The position numbers and the translations under genes are program-made. Source: an uncultured Faecalibacterium sp. (GTDB taxonomy: Bacteria; Bacillota; Clostridia; Oscillospirales; Ruminococcaceae). From it: a DNA stretch of 64,000 nucleotides. Under the pieces are notes generated by a model, which did not search any database, was not told where the DNA came from, and worked only from the letters and a program-made list of their open reading frames with translations. Below are positions 1 to 7,976 of the stretch, piece by piece; positions within the stretch are counted from its first letter, which is position 1; each line of letters begins with the position of its first letter. Where the stretch lies: the NCBI GenBank assembly GCA_934548045.1, contig CAKTEM010000012.1, positions 1 through 64,000 on the forward strand. Direction: 5' to 3'.

Positions 1-1062
1 CACAAGGCCGTCACGATCCTGATGCTCAAGATGGAGTGTCAGGTCATCGACCGGAACCCGGATTTCAAGATGCAGGGCCGAGATTACCTCCGCCGCATCG
101 ACTGGAAAAAGGGAACCGTCATGGTGGGCGACAAGGAGTATCCGCTGCGCGACACCTCCTTCCCGACCGTCGACCCGAAAGACCCGGCGGCCCTCAACGA
201 GGATGAAAAAGTCGTCCTGCGCAAGCTGGTGCAGTCCTTCCGTCAGAGTGAGAAGTTACAGCAGCACATCGAATTTTTGTATGCGAAGGGCAGTGTCTAC
301 CACATCGAGAACGGCAATCTGCTCTATCACGGCGTCGTGCCGATGAACAAGAAGGGCAGCTTTGCAGTCGAGCGGTTCGAGGGCCACACCTATTCCGGAC
401 GCGCCCTGATGGACTACTGTGACGAGCGCGCACGCCGCGGCTATTTTGCGCCTGAGGGCAGCGCGGCACGCCAGAGCGGACAGGACTTCCTGTGGTATCT
501 CTGGTGCGGCAAGCTCTCGCCCCTGTTCGGACGGAGTGCCATGACGACCTTCGAGCGGCTGTATGTCGCAGACCCGGCGACGCATAAGGAGATCAAAGAC
601 CCCTATTATACATGGTATAACGAAGAGGCGACCTGCCGCCGTATCCTCGCGGAGTTTGGTCTGCCCGGCACCAGCCACATCGTCAACGGCCACGTTCCGG
701 TGCAGGAGAAGAACGGCGAAAGCCCCATCAAGGGCGGCGGACGTCTGGTCGTCATCGACGGCGGTTTCTGCCGTGCCTACCACGAAAAGACCGGCATCGC
801 AGGCTATACGCTGGTGTATTCCAGCCGCACCATGTCGCTCCGGACGCATCAGCCCTTCGTCAGTGCCGAGAAAGCCGTCAACGAGAACATTGACATCATT
901 TCCCAGAAAAACATCCTCGAGACAGAAAACCACCGGATCCTGATCGAGGAAACCGACGAGGGTGAGACCCTGCGCGAGCGTGTCCACGACCTGAAACAGC
1001 TCGTCCGGGCATACCAGCTGGGCTGGATCAAGGAGACCCGGAGCGAGGATCAGGTGTGGTAA
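1..1062 (+). CDS. fbp: Fructose-1,6-bisphosphatase class 3, C-terminal part
   Basis: This is the 3' part of a class III fructose-1,6-bisphosphatase, which hydrolyses fructose 1,6-bisphosphate to fructose 6-phosphate in gluconeogenesis in the cytosol. The reading frame is already open at the first base (HKAVTIL...), so the start lies outside the window; 353 residues are visible while the family is about 640-670 long. The FBPase III signature stretches LWYLWCGKLSPLFG, IVNGHVPV and VVIDGGFCRAYH are clear, and the last two belong to the metallophosphatase core. It ends 261 bases before murA, which has its own promoter, so it closes its own transcription unit. The class assignment is firm. Confidence 0.95.
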   Translation, partial: HKAVTILMLKMECQVIDRNPDFKMQGRDYLRRIDWKKGTVMVGDKEYPLRDTSFPTVDPKDPAALNEDEKVVLRKLVQSFRQSEKLQQHIEFLYAKGSVYHIENGNLLYHGVVPMNKKGSFAVERFEGHTYSGRALMDYCDERARRGYFAPEGSAARQSGQDFLWYLWCGKLSPLFGRSAMTTFERLYVADPATHKEIKDPYYTWYNEEATCRRILAEFGLPGTSHIVNGHVPVQEKNGESPIKGGGRLVVIDGGFCRAYHEKTGIAGYTLVYSSRTMSLRTHQPFVSAEKAVNENIDIISQKNILETENHRILIEETDEGETLRERVHDLKQLVRAYQLGWIKETRSEDQVW

Positions 1063-1177
1063 ACGGGGCTCTCTGGGACCGATATTTGTAAATTTTTTGG
1101 AAAAAGAATCAAAAAAACTGGATATCGGCAATTTTTCTGGGCAAAACAGAAAATAATCACTGCGCGTCAATTGGGGC

Positions 1178-1206
1178 TTTGCTTTTTGCAGGAAGTAGTG
1201 TATAAT
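1178..1206 (+). promoter_or_regulatory. Promoter of murA
   Basis: A sigma-A type promoter with -35 TTTGCT and a perfect -10 TATAAT separated by 17 bases, about 115 bases before the murA start. The rest of the 261-base gap between fbp and murA shows no gene; the long leader has no structure I can name. Confidence 0.65.
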
Positions 1207-1323
1207 AGATTCACTGTATTTTAATGGTTCGTTGGCTGTTTTGTACAGGAAGAAAGTTGAACTTTGAAAGCGAAACCTTATGGGTCGGCGTGAGGGCGGA
1301 CCTTCGACAAGGAGATCATAAAA

Positions 1324-2607
1324 TTGGAAAAGTTTGTTATTACGGGCGGTAAGCCTCTGCACGGCGAAGTGACGATTTCTGGCGCAAAGAACGCGGCGGT
1401 GGGTATCCTGCCGGCGACCATTCTTGCGGCGGATGTCTGCGTGATTGAAAATCTGCCGAATATCAGCGATGTGGCAGTCAGCCTCAAGATCCTGAACGTT
1501 CTGGGCGCAAAGATCAAGATGCTGAACAAGAACACTTACGAGATCGACACGACCCATCTCACCAGCACCAATGTGCCGGATGACCTGTCTCGTCAGATGC
1601 GCGCGAGCTACTACTTCCTCGGCGCGCTGCTCTCCCGTTTTGGCAAGGCTCAGGTGGCAATGCCCGGCGGATGCAACCTCGGCCCCCGGCCCATCGACCA
1701 GCACCTGAAAGCGTTCAGCGCGCTGGGCGCAGAGGACAGCGTGGATTACGGCATGATCACCGTCCGTGCGCACGAACTGAACGGCGCACGCATCTTCTTC
1801 GACAAGGTCAGCGTCGGTGCGACCATGAACGGTATGCTCTCCGCAGTCATGGCAAAGGGTCAGACCATCCTCGAGAACTGCGCCAAGGAGCCGCATGTCG
1901 TTGACTTGGCAAACTTCCTGAATATGTGCGGTGCGGATGTCCGCGGCGCAGGCACCGACGTCATCAAGGTGCGCGGCGTCGAGAAGATGCACGGCTGCAC
2001 CTACAGCATCATTCCCGACCAGATCGAGGCAGGCAGCTACATGGTGGCGGCTGCGGCCACCGGCGGTGATGTCCTCATCAAGAACGTCACCCCCAAGCAC
2101 CTCGAGCCCATCACCGCAAAGCTCCGCCGTGCCGGTGCCGAGGTAGAAGAGTTTGACGACGCCGTGCGTGTGACCCGGAAGGGCGACATCCTGCCGACCA
2201 AGATCAACACCATGCCGCACCCCGGTTTCCCGACCGATATGCAGCCCCTGATGGGCGTTCTGCTCAGCGTGGCAAAGGGTACCAGCACCATCACCGAGGG
2301 CGTCTGGGATAACCGCTTCCGCTATGTGGACGAGCTGCGCAAGATGGGCGCGAGCGTTCAGGTGGACGGTCAGGTCGCCGTGTTTGAGGGCGTCGAGAAG
2401 CTTTCTCCGGCTCCTCTCCGTGCAAGCGACCTGCGTGCCGGTGCTGCGATGGTCGTCGCCGCTCTGATGGCAGACGGCACCAGCGAAATTGAAGAAATCG
2501 GCCACATCGAGCGCGGCTACGAGGATATCGTGGAGAAGCTGCGCGGCCTCGGTGCAGATATCAAAAAAGTTGAGCGTGTTCCGGTTGCTCTGGAACAGGC
2601 TATGTAA
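1324..2607 (+). CDS. murA: UDP-N-acetylglucosamine 1-carboxyvinyltransferase
   Basis: MurA transfers enolpyruvate from PEP to UDP-GlcNAc, the first committed step of peptidoglycan synthesis, in the cytosol. The 427-residue length is typical. The SGAKNAA motif (catalytic Lys22) and the loop MPGGCNLGPRPID with Cys117, the residue alkylated by fosfomycin, are intact, so this enzyme should be fosfomycin-sensitive. The start is a TTG: AAGGAG lies nine bases upstream and no better ATG exists. The last codon before the stop is ATG and the stop abuts a dispersed repeat, so the final residues may have been altered by that element (inference). Confidence 0.97.
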   Translation: MEKFVITGGKPLHGEVTISGAKNAAVGILPATILAADVCVIENLPNISDVAVSLKILNVLGAKIKMLNKNTYEIDTTHLTSTNVPDDLSRQMRASYYFLGALLSRFGKAQVAMPGGCNLGPRPIDQHLKAFSALGAEDSVDYGMITVRAHELNGARIFFDKVSVGATMNGMLSAVMAKGQTILENCAKEPHVVDLANFLNMCGADVRGAGTDVIKVRGVEKMHGCTYSIIPDQIEAGSYMVAAAATGGDVLIKNVTPKHLEPITAKLRRAGAEVEEFDDAVRVTRKGDILPTKINTMPHPGFPTDMQPLMGVLLSVAKGTSTITEGVWDNRFRYVDELRKMGASVQVDGQVAVFEGVEKLSPAPLRASDLRAGAAMVVAALMADGTSEIEEIGHIERGYEDIVEKLRGLGADIKKVERVPVALEQAM

Positions 2608-2666
2608 TAGCCCTCTCAGTCAATGCTGACGCATTGCCAGCTCTCCCAAAGGGAGAGCCATTGGCA
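2608..2666 (+). repeat. Dispersed hairpin repeat, copy 1
   Basis: First of four copies of a short element with the plan TAGCCCTCTCAGTC, a variable stem, AGCTCTCCC, AAA, GGGAGAGCC, a TTGGC end. Here the variable stem is AATGC/GCATT. It begins on the base after the murA stop. The conserved ends with a stem that varies in sequence but keeps pairing suggest a REP- or MITE-like element. Confidence 0.85.
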
Positions 2667-2694
2667 GGCCGGTCAGGTTGAATCACAATACGAT

Positions 2695-2746
2695 AAGCGG
2701 TAGGCCTTGTCCTCTTTATTGACGACATCAGGTCTACCGCTTTTTT
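2695..2746 (+). terminator. Terminator between murA and the metallohydrolase gene
   Basis: Arms AAGCGGTAGGCC and GGTCTACCGCTT pair over 11 of 12 positions around a 24-base loop and run into TTTTTT. The T-run is followed within four bases by the Shine-Dalgarno of the next gene, so the structure could act as an attenuator of that gene rather than only ending murA. Confidence 0.7.
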
Positions 2747-2755
2747 GGAGAAACT

Positions 2756-3547
2756 ATGTCAGAATTTACATCCCTTTATTCCGGTTCGTCCGGCAACAGC
2801 AGTGTGGTGCGCTGCGGCGAAAAGTATCTCATCATCGACATGGGAAAAGGCGTCCGCACCACGGGCAACGCTCTGAAATCGCTCGACCTGTCGATGGAAA
2901 ACTGCGATGGCATCCTTATTACCCACGAACACAGCGACCATGTGAAGGGCCTGTCCACCTTCCTGAAAAAGTACCCGATGCCGGTCTATGGCGCAGAGGA
3001 GACGCTGGATTTCCTCGAGAGAAACCATGTCGTTCCGGCCACCTGCGACATGACGCCGCTGACGCCGGGCAGGGAAGAGGAGATCGGCTCCTTCGGGGTC
3101 AAGGCCTTCCCGACCAGCCACGACGTACCCTGTGTGGGCTACCGCATCCACACGCCGGACAGCAAGACCATGACCATCGCCACCGACCTCGGCGTGCTGA
3201 CCACGGCAGTACATGAAGCCCTTTCCGGCTGTGACCTTGTCGCGCTGGAAAGCAACTACGACCTTCACATGCTCCGCAGTGGGCGTTACCCCTATGTCCT
3301 GCGCGCGCGCATCGAGTCGCCCCGGGGCCACCTCTCCAACGATGAGTGTTCGGCAAAGCTGCTTGAGCTGATCCAGGAGGGCTGCAAAAAGTTCGCCCTC
3401 TGCCACCTCTCGCAGGAGAACAACACCCCGATGCTGGCCTTGCAGACCGTTTTCACCACCCTCGGCGCGGCCGGTGTCGTGCCGGAAAAGGACTGCGTTG
3501 TGCAGACCCAGCGCAGAAATGAGGTCAGCCCGGTGTTGGAATTTTGA
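2756..3547 (+). CDS. MBL-fold metallohydrolase, WalJ/YycJ type
   Basis: A 263-residue metallo-beta-lactamase-fold hydrolase of the WalJ/YycJ group. The zinc motif THEHSDH (about residues 59-65) and later ligands ATDLG and CHLSQENN are all in place, so the active site looks complete. Members of this group act on nucleic acids or cyclic nucleotides in the cytosol; in Bacillus the homologue sits in the WalRK operon and affects cell-wall and DNA-repair traits. There is no WalRK here, so the role is by family only. The start ATG follows TGGAG at a normal distance. It is followed by a tRNA gene with its own promoter. Confidence 0.85.
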   Translation: MSEFTSLYSGSSGNSSVVRCGEKYLIIDMGKGVRTTGNALKSLDLSMENCDGILITHEHSDHVKGLSTFLKKYPMPVYGAEETLDFLERNHVVPATCDMTPLTPGREEEIGSFGVKAFPTSHDVPCVGYRIHTPDSKTMTIATDLGVLTTAVHEALSGCDLVALESNYDLHMLRSGRYPYVLRARIESPRGHLSNDECSAKLLELIQEGCKKFALCHLSQENNTPMLALQTVFTTLGAAGVVPEKDCVVQTQRRNEVSPVLEF

Positions 3548-3641
3548 GTGGTCGGCGAGAAACTGCGTTGTTAAAATGCCCTGCGAGAAAGCTGGATTTG
3601 GACTTTTGCAAAAATAGTCTGAATTTGAGGATGAAAAACAG

Positions 3642-3670
3642 TTGACAAAACCCGTCTGCTTTGCTAAACT
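3642..3670 (+). promoter_or_regulatory. Promoter of tRNA-Gly
   Basis: A perfect -35 TTGACA, 17-base spacer and -10 TAAACT end 12 bases before the mature tRNA 5' end, as expected for a strong stable-RNA promoter. Confidence 0.85.
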
Positions 3671-3682
3671 AAAGAAGCACTC

Positions 3683-3758
3683 GCAGGGTTAGCTCATCCG
3701 GTAGAGCGACTGCTTCCCAAGCAGTAGGCGGCGGGTTCGAGCCCCGTACCCTGCTCCA
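3683..3758 (+). tRNA. tRNA-Gly (anticodon CCC)
   Basis: A 76-base cloverleaf. Acceptor arms GCAGGGT and ACCCTGC pair fully, the anticodon arm ACTGC-TTCCCAA-GCAGT displays CCC, and the T arm carries GGTTCGAGCCCC. The 3' CCA is encoded. CCC reads GGG glycine codons. Confidence 0.96.
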
Positions 3759-3760
3759 TA

Positions 3761-3806
3761 AATCCACGGTAAGGCGTAATTTTCGCTGGATGCCGTGGAT
3801 TTTTTA
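3761..3806 (+). terminator. Terminator after tRNA-Gly
   Basis: AATCCACGG pairs perfectly with CCGTGGATT and is followed by a T-run, two bases after the encoded CCA. Confidence 0.85.
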
Positions 3807-3866
3807 TTTGTAAGTAATAAAAAGCAGAACGGGTGCAGGAAAAATCTCCTCTGTGGTGAAGTTATC

Positions 3867-4038
3867 TGACCAAGTGATGATTTAGTGACGTTAAAACGTG
3901 CAAAAAGTCACTTGCTCAATATGACCAAGAGACACCGGAAAGACCAACTGACCTCACTTGGTCAATGTGGGTCACTTGGCCAAGCAGGGCAACAGACAAT
4001 TTTAAACGCTGTTAAGATAAATAATTGTCACTTGGTCT
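3867..4038 (+). repeat. Cluster of seven copies of an 11-base motif, TCACTTGGTCA
   Basis: Within a gene-less stretch of about 400 bases the 11-mer TCACTTGGTCA or its complement occurs at 3867 (complement, exact), 3908 (one change), 3922 (complement, one change), 3941 (complement, two changes), 3954 (exact), 3972 (one change) and 4028 (one change). Both orientations and irregular spacing speak against a simple tandem duplication and for a multi-site protein target. Nothing else coding is visible between the tRNA terminator and the small protein gene. The next genes downstream encode a DnaD/DnaC pair, which raises but does not prove a replication-linked role. Confidence 0.75.
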
Positions 4039-4110
4039 TCTGATTCTCCACAGTAGCGATTCCATAAGCTCCCTTTAAAACTCCCTGCTGAAATTTTTCT
4101 GGTTTTGGTG

Positions 4111-4116
4111 TATACT
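4111..4116 (+). promoter_or_regulatory. Probable -10 box before the dnaD region
   Basis: TATACT is a good -10 preceded by GGTG. No convincing -35 lies 17 bases upstream (CTGAAA), so this promoter may need help, possibly from a protein bound at the 11-mer cluster just upstream. Confidence 0.45.
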
Positions 4117-4204
4117 GATAGACACATCAGAAAGTTGAATTCACACAGAGCGAGGAAGCTTTGGAAGAGAACAGTGGAATACGATACCCACGAAAGGACG
4201 CCTT

Positions 4205-4573
4205 ATGATATTTGTTCCTCTGCTGCATTATTTCAAATGCAAAAACAGTTACAGCGGCAACGAAGAAGGGATGCGCTATTTGCTGACGCCGGGAAAGCGG
4301 AAGGTTCCGGACCTGGCAGGCGGAGAGGGCGCGGAAAAAGAGGAGGAGATCCTCATGGTCGAGGTCTGGCCCGGGCCGTGGACCATCGACATGACCGACC
4401 CGGAGCTTCGCCGGAAAGAGATCTATCCGCTCAGCGACGAGGGCAGGGAAGAGGTCGCGAAGTATCTGAAGGAGACATACGAGGAGGAGACGGAATTCTG
4501 GAAGCACCGCCCGTCCATTCTGGACTGCGACCCATGGACGCCGCCTGCCCCGGAAAAAGAAGCGAACGCATAA
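4205..4573 (+). CDS. Small hypothetical protein upstream of dnaD
   Basis: A 122-residue protein I do not recognise. It has a short hydrophobic start (MIFVPLLHYF), then a strongly acidic, Glu-rich region and a WPGPWTIDMTDPELR stretch; there is no membrane helix or known motif. AAAGGA lies six bases before the ATG, and it ends 19 bases before dnaD, so it is probably the first gene of a dnaD-dnaC operon. Its acidic, compact make-up would suit a protein-protein adaptor, but that is a guess. Confidence 0.6.
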   Translation: MIFVPLLHYFKCKNSYSGNEEGMRYLLTPGKRKVPDLAGGEGAEKEEEILMVEVWPGPWTIDMTDPELRRKEIYPLSDEGREEVAKYLKETYEEETEFWKHRPSILDCDPWTPPAPEKEANA

Positions 4574-4592
4574 CACAAAATCGAGGATTTGA

Positions 4593-5519
4593 ATGATATA
4601 CCGTTTAAAAGAATTGAAAGGCGACAGCATCCCGGTGCCGCAGCTGGTTTTCTCCAAGCTGGGCGTCGCGGAGGAATACAATGTCCGTGTCGCTTTGTAT
4701 GTGCTGGCGACCGGCATCACCGACCCGGAAAAGATCTGCGCTGACCTGAAGCTCCGCAGCAAGCTTTCGGCGGAGAGTGCGCTGTCCTTCTGGGCCGGTG
4801 CAGGGTTGCTGGAACGCTACGAGGAGAATACCGCGCCGGGCAACGAACCCAGCGCACCGGCTCCGATGACATGGCAGGAGATCGTGGCGGCATCCCGTAC
4901 CGACCCGATGATCGCCAGCCTCATCAGCTGCGCACAGGACAGCCTTGGCCACGCTTTGACCCAGCGAGAGATGGAAAAGCTGGCAAACTTTTATATTCAG
5001 GACGGCTTTGCGCCCGAGGTCATCATGCTCTGCGTAGCCTACGTTGGCAGCGGAAAGCGGAAGACGATGGGAGCCGTCGACCACGAGCTGAAAGTCTGGC
5101 GTGCTGAGGGCGTCGAGACGGGCGAACAGGCTGACGAACACCTCAAACTTCTGGCTCTTCGCGCCCAGCGTGAAAAGTACGTCAGTTCGCTGCTGGGAAT
5201 CCAGTCGGACGAGCTGACGCTTGGCGGACGCAAGGCCATCGCGCGCTGGTACGAGGTCTATGGCTACGATGACGCCATGGTGCAGGAAGTGGCTGTGCAG
5301 GCCGGGCCGAAGCGCGACCTGTGGTACTGGAACAGCATCATGAAGACGTGGAACGCGAAGGGTCTGCGGAACGTCCACGATGTCCGTGGGCCGGTGGCAA
5401 GCGAGGGCGCGAGCCGGAATATCCGGGTCGACCGCGAGACGCCGAGCGGAAACGATTTCCTCAAGAACACGTCGCTTGCAGCATCGCTCAATCGCCTGAA
5501 AAAGAAATCCACACCGTGA
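4593..5519 (+). CDS. DnaD-domain replication protein
   Basis: A 308-residue DnaD-family primosomal protein, which in Firmicutes helps remodel origin DNA and recruit the helicase loader. The N-terminal part (about 1-90) resembles the winged-helix oligomerisation domain. Two DnaD C-terminal-type regions follow, around 95-175 and 190-265; the second carries YWNSIMKTW, matching the YxxxIxxxW signature of the family. The region after 270 is basic and low in structure, as expected for a DNA-binding tail. The start ATG follows GAGGA. It sits 24 bases before dnaC, so the pair is surely co-transcribed and works together. Confidence 0.88.
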   Translation: MIYRLKELKGDSIPVPQLVFSKLGVAEEYNVRVALYVLATGITDPEKICADLKLRSKLSAESALSFWAGAGLLERYEENTAPGNEPSAPAPMTWQEIVAASRTDPMIASLISCAQDSLGHALTQREMEKLANFYIQDGFAPEVIMLCVAYVGSGKRKTMGAVDHELKVWRAEGVETGEQADEHLKLLALRAQREKYVSSLLGIQSDELTLGGRKAIARWYEVYGYDDAMVQEVAVQAGPKRDLWYWNSIMKTWNAKGLRNVHDVRGPVASEGASRNIRVDRETPSGNDFLKNTSLAASLNRLKKKSTP

Positions 5520-5543
5520 TTTTTCTGTTTGTGAGGTTCCTTT

Positions 5544-6518
5544 ATGCGTACAAAAAATGAACTCTATCAGGAAGCTCTGCGCACCGTAGCCGCCCGGCGG
5601 CAGATCGCCCGTGCGCAGGCGGAGGATGCCCGTGCGGTGGCCGAAGCGGCGATCCCGGCACTGCGCCACGCCGAGGACGAAGTGCGTGTGCGCGGCATCC
5701 GGTGCGCTCTGGCTGGCGCGTCCGGTCGTGACCGCACCGAGGCAAACGCCGCCCTGAACGAAGCAAAACGAAAGCTGGCCGAACTTCTGGCGGCAAGCGG
5801 ACGCCCGACCGATGCGTTGGAGCCGCGCTTTACCTGCAAACTCTGTCAGGATACCGGTGTCGTCAATGGCCGCACCTGTCAGTGTGTCCACCGGGTCATG
5901 CAGCAGCTTCGCCGGACGGAAATTGAAGGGCTGTCCAGCCTGTCGATTTCCAGCTTTGATACGATGAAACTGGATTATTATCCCAGCGTCATCGACACAA
6001 GCACCGGGATCAATGTCCGTACTTATATGGGTCAGCTGCTGTCCGGCCTGAAAGAATATGCGGAGGATTTTGTTCCCACCGAGAGTGAGAGCCTGATGCT
6101 CATTGGCAATGCTGGTCTGGGCAAGACCCACGCCGCGCTCGCCATCGCAGGCATCGTCCTGAACAAGGATTACGACGTCATCTATGTGTCCAGCCCGGAC
6201 TTTTTCAATAAAATCGAGGCTTCCCGGTTTGATTCCGGTTCGGATGCTGAGACGCTGCTGCAGACGGCGACCAATGCCGACCTGCTCATCATCGACGATC
6301 TGGGAACCGAATTCGTTACCCCTTATTTTATCACCACGTTTTACAGCCTGCTGAACAACCGTCTCGGTGCGCATCTGCCGACCATCGTGACGACCAACAT
6401 CACCGAAGGCTCGATGCTGGAAAAACGGTACACCGAGAAGATTTCCAGCCGGTTGTCCGCGTTTGTTCCGTTCAACTTTGTCGGTCACGACATCCGCGCG
6501 CAGAAAGCGGAGGAGTGA
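5544..6518 (+). CDS. DnaC/DnaI-type helicase loader ATPase
   Basis: A 324-residue AAA+ ATPase of the DnaC/DnaI group that loads the replicative helicase. A coiled, Ala/Arg/Glu-rich segment (about 5-85) leads to a zinc site with Cys98, Cys101, Cys112 and Cys114 (CKLCQDTG...CQC), then Walker A GNAGLGKT (188-195), Walker B LLIIDDLG (247-254) and a sensor I TTN. The zinc site plus ATPase plan is that of DnaI. Its neighbour upstream is DnaD, the partner expected from Bacillus-type initiation. It could serve chromosomal initiation or a now-absorbed element; nothing else phage-like is nearby, so the first is likelier. Confidence 0.9.
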   Translation: MRTKNELYQEALRTVAARRQIARAQAEDARAVAEAAIPALRHAEDEVRVRGIRCALAGASGRDRTEANAALNEAKRKLAELLAASGRPTDALEPRFTCKLCQDTGVVNGRTCQCVHRVMQQLRRTEIEGLSSLSISSFDTMKLDYYPSVIDTSTGINVRTYMGQLLSGLKEYAEDFVPTESESLMLIGNAGLGKTHAALAIAGIVLNKDYDVIYVSSPDFFNKIEASRFDSGSDAETLLQTATNADLLIIDDLGTEFVTPYFITTFYSLLNNRLGAHLPTIVTTNITEGSMLEKRYTEKISSRLSAFVPFNFVGHDIRAQKAEE

Positions 6519-6540
6519 CCGTTCCCCAAGGAGGTTTACT

Positions 6541-7389
6541 ATGCCCGGCGATCTTCACAATCATTCGACCTGTTCTGACGGCTCCGTACCCATCCACCGC
6601 CTGCCCATTCTGGCGGCACGGGCCGGTCTGGACACGATGGCGATATCCGACCACGACACCCTTCTGAGCGTCCAATACTGCTGCGACCACCCGACGCAGG
6701 ACGGCGTAAAGCTCATCCCGGCCACCGAGCTGACCGGCTACGACTACGAGCGGCATCACCGGGTGCATCTGCTGACCTTCTGGCCCGACCCGGAAAGCCC
6801 GGAGCTGAAAGCCCACTGCGACATCATGCGCCAGCGGCGGAATGAGTGCGCCCTGCAAAGCGCGAAAGAGCTGGAGGCTATTTATCCGCAGTTCCGCACG
6901 GAACAGGCGTTGGAGTATGCAAAAGACAGCGGTGTGCTGTTCAAAACCGGCATCATGGAGGCGTTGCACCAGCTGGGCCTGTGCGACGGCATCTACACCG
7001 ATCTGTACCACAAGCTCTTCGGCTGGAATCCGCGCGGCATCGTCCTGCACTCGCCGGAGTATCTGCCGGTGAAGGAGGTTCTGGCAACGGCGAAAGCGGC
7101 CGGTGCGGTGGTCGTGTTTGCCCACCCGACGGTCTACAAGAGTATGCCGCTTGTCCGGGAGCTGGTGAAAGAGGGGATGATCGACGGCATCGAGGTCGAC
7201 CACCCCAGCAACAGCCCGGAGGATCGGGCCGAGTGCATCGCCCTCTGTGAACAGTATGGGCTGATCCATACCGGCGGCACCGACTTCCACGGCGCAAACC
7301 ATACCCGACCGTACCCCGTCGGTACCTGTACCACCCCGGATGACCAGATCGCGCGCATTGAGGAGCTGGCGAGGGAGAGGAAACGATAA
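6541..7389 (+). CDS. PHP-domain phosphoesterase
   Basis: A 282-residue PHP phosphoesterase, related to the 3',5'-nucleoside bisphosphate phosphatase/RNase AM family that clears short RNA ends and pAp. Metal-binding motifs DLHNHSTCSDG (4-14), SDHDT (37-41), a central HPTVYKS and the late GGTDFHG (about 251-257) are all present. The ATG is chosen because AAGGAGG lies six bases upstream; a longer in-frame extension would overlap dnaC by 56 bases without a ribosome site. It begins 22 bases after dnaC and probably ends that operon. The exact substrate cannot be read from sequence. Confidence 0.85.
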   Translation: MPGDLHNHSTCSDGSVPIHRLPILAARAGLDTMAISDHDTLLSVQYCCDHPTQDGVKLIPATELTGYDYERHHRVHLLTFWPDPESPELKAHCDIMRQRRNECALQSAKELEAIYPQFRTEQALEYAKDSGVLFKTGIMEALHQLGLCDGIYTDLYHKLFGWNPRGIVLHSPEYLPVKEVLATAKAAGAVVVFAHPTVYKSMPLVRELVKEGMIDGIEVDHPSNSPEDRAECIALCEQYGLIHTGGTDFHGANHTRPYPVGTCTTPDDQIARIEELARERKR

Positions 7390-7400
7390 GCAACGGGAGC

Positions 7401-7505
7401 GGCCGGGGAGCTTTTCTCGCAAACAGCCCGGAACCCACGGTTCCGCCCCACACCTTCGGTGTTGGGGCCCCACTTCCCGGACATTTGCGAGAAAACTCCC
7501 CGGCC
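7401..7505 (+). repeat. Long inverted repeat folding into a three-way junction
   Basis: Outer arms 7401-7423 and 7484-7505 pair over 22 bases with one bulged C. The 60 bases between contain two more hairpins: CGGAACC/GGTTCCG with loop CAC, and CCCCACACC/GGTGTTGGGG with a TTC loop. There is no T-run after it, so it is not a standard terminator. It lies between the PHP gene and the promoter of the TSCPD gene. It may protect the 3' end of the upstream mRNA or be a folded element; function unknown. Confidence 0.8.
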
Positions 7506-7526
7506 ACCTGAAGCATCGGGCCTAAA

Positions 7527-7555
7527 TTGACCTTTTCAGTAGGTTGTAGTATAAT
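7527..7555 (+). promoter_or_regulatory. Promoter of the TSCPD gene
   Basis: TTGACC, 17 bases, TATAAT: close to consensus at both boxes, about 50 bases before the start codon. Confidence 0.85.
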
Positions 7556-7609
7556 AACAGCGAAAAGGCCGGGTCAGGCCGATGAAAAAGAGAGAGGAAG
7601 TACACAACT

Positions 7610-7870
7610 ATGAGCAAAGTATTCAGCTATCCCAATAAAGGCACCTGCTCCAAGGAGACCCACATCGTCCTGAACGACGACCACACCATCGAGTCCATCG
7701 AGGTCGTCGGCGGCTGCAACGGCAACCTGAAGGGCATCAGCCGCCTGCTCAAGGGCATGAAGGCAGAGGACGCCATCGCCCGGATGGAAGGCACCACCTG
7801 CGGTCCTCGTCCGACCAGCTGCCCCGACCAGATCGCACAGAACCTGAAAAAGGCTTTGGCGGAGATGTAA
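7610..7870 (+). CDS. TSCPD-domain protein
   Basis: An 86-residue protein of the small TSCPD family (TIGR03905 type), named after its C-terminal TSCPDQIA, preceded by GTTCGPRP. It resembles the Cys-containing C-terminal domain of some ribonucleotide reductases and may bind a metal or nucleotide; its own function is not established. The family length is normal. AGAGGAAG precedes the ATG. The gene is monocistronic, with a strong promoter in front and the repeat/terminator cluster behind. As in murA, the last codon is ATG and the stop abuts a dispersed repeat copy. Confidence 0.85.
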   Translation: MSKVFSYPNKGTCSKETHIVLNDDHTIESIEVVGGCNGNLKGISRLLKGMKAEDAIARMEGTTCGPRPTSCPDQIAQNLKKALAEM

Positions 7871-7925
7871 TAGCCCTCTCAGTCTGCTGCGCAGACAGCT
7901 CTCCCGGAGGGAGAGCCCTTGGCAG
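7871..7925 (+). repeat. Dispersed hairpin repeat, copy 2
   Basis: Same plan as copy 1; the variable stem here is GTCTGC/GCAGAC and the second hairpin is AGCTCTCCC-GGA-GGGAGAGCC. It starts on the base after the stop codon, exactly as copy 1 does. Confidence 0.85.
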
Positions 7926-7976
7926 ATTGGCACAGTTGGCGTAAATTGCATAAGGTTTCGGTATAAGGTAAAACAA

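Noticed and set aside
256..2505. A 749-codon minus-strand open frame over fbp and murA
   Set aside because: It is the shadow of two strongly supported plus-strand genes and crosses the murA promoter; the high G+C third positions keep the antisense frame open.
3867..4038. CRISPR array in the 11-mer cluster
   Set aside because: Repeats are only 11 bases, occur in both orientations and are irregularly spaced; no cas genes lie nearby.
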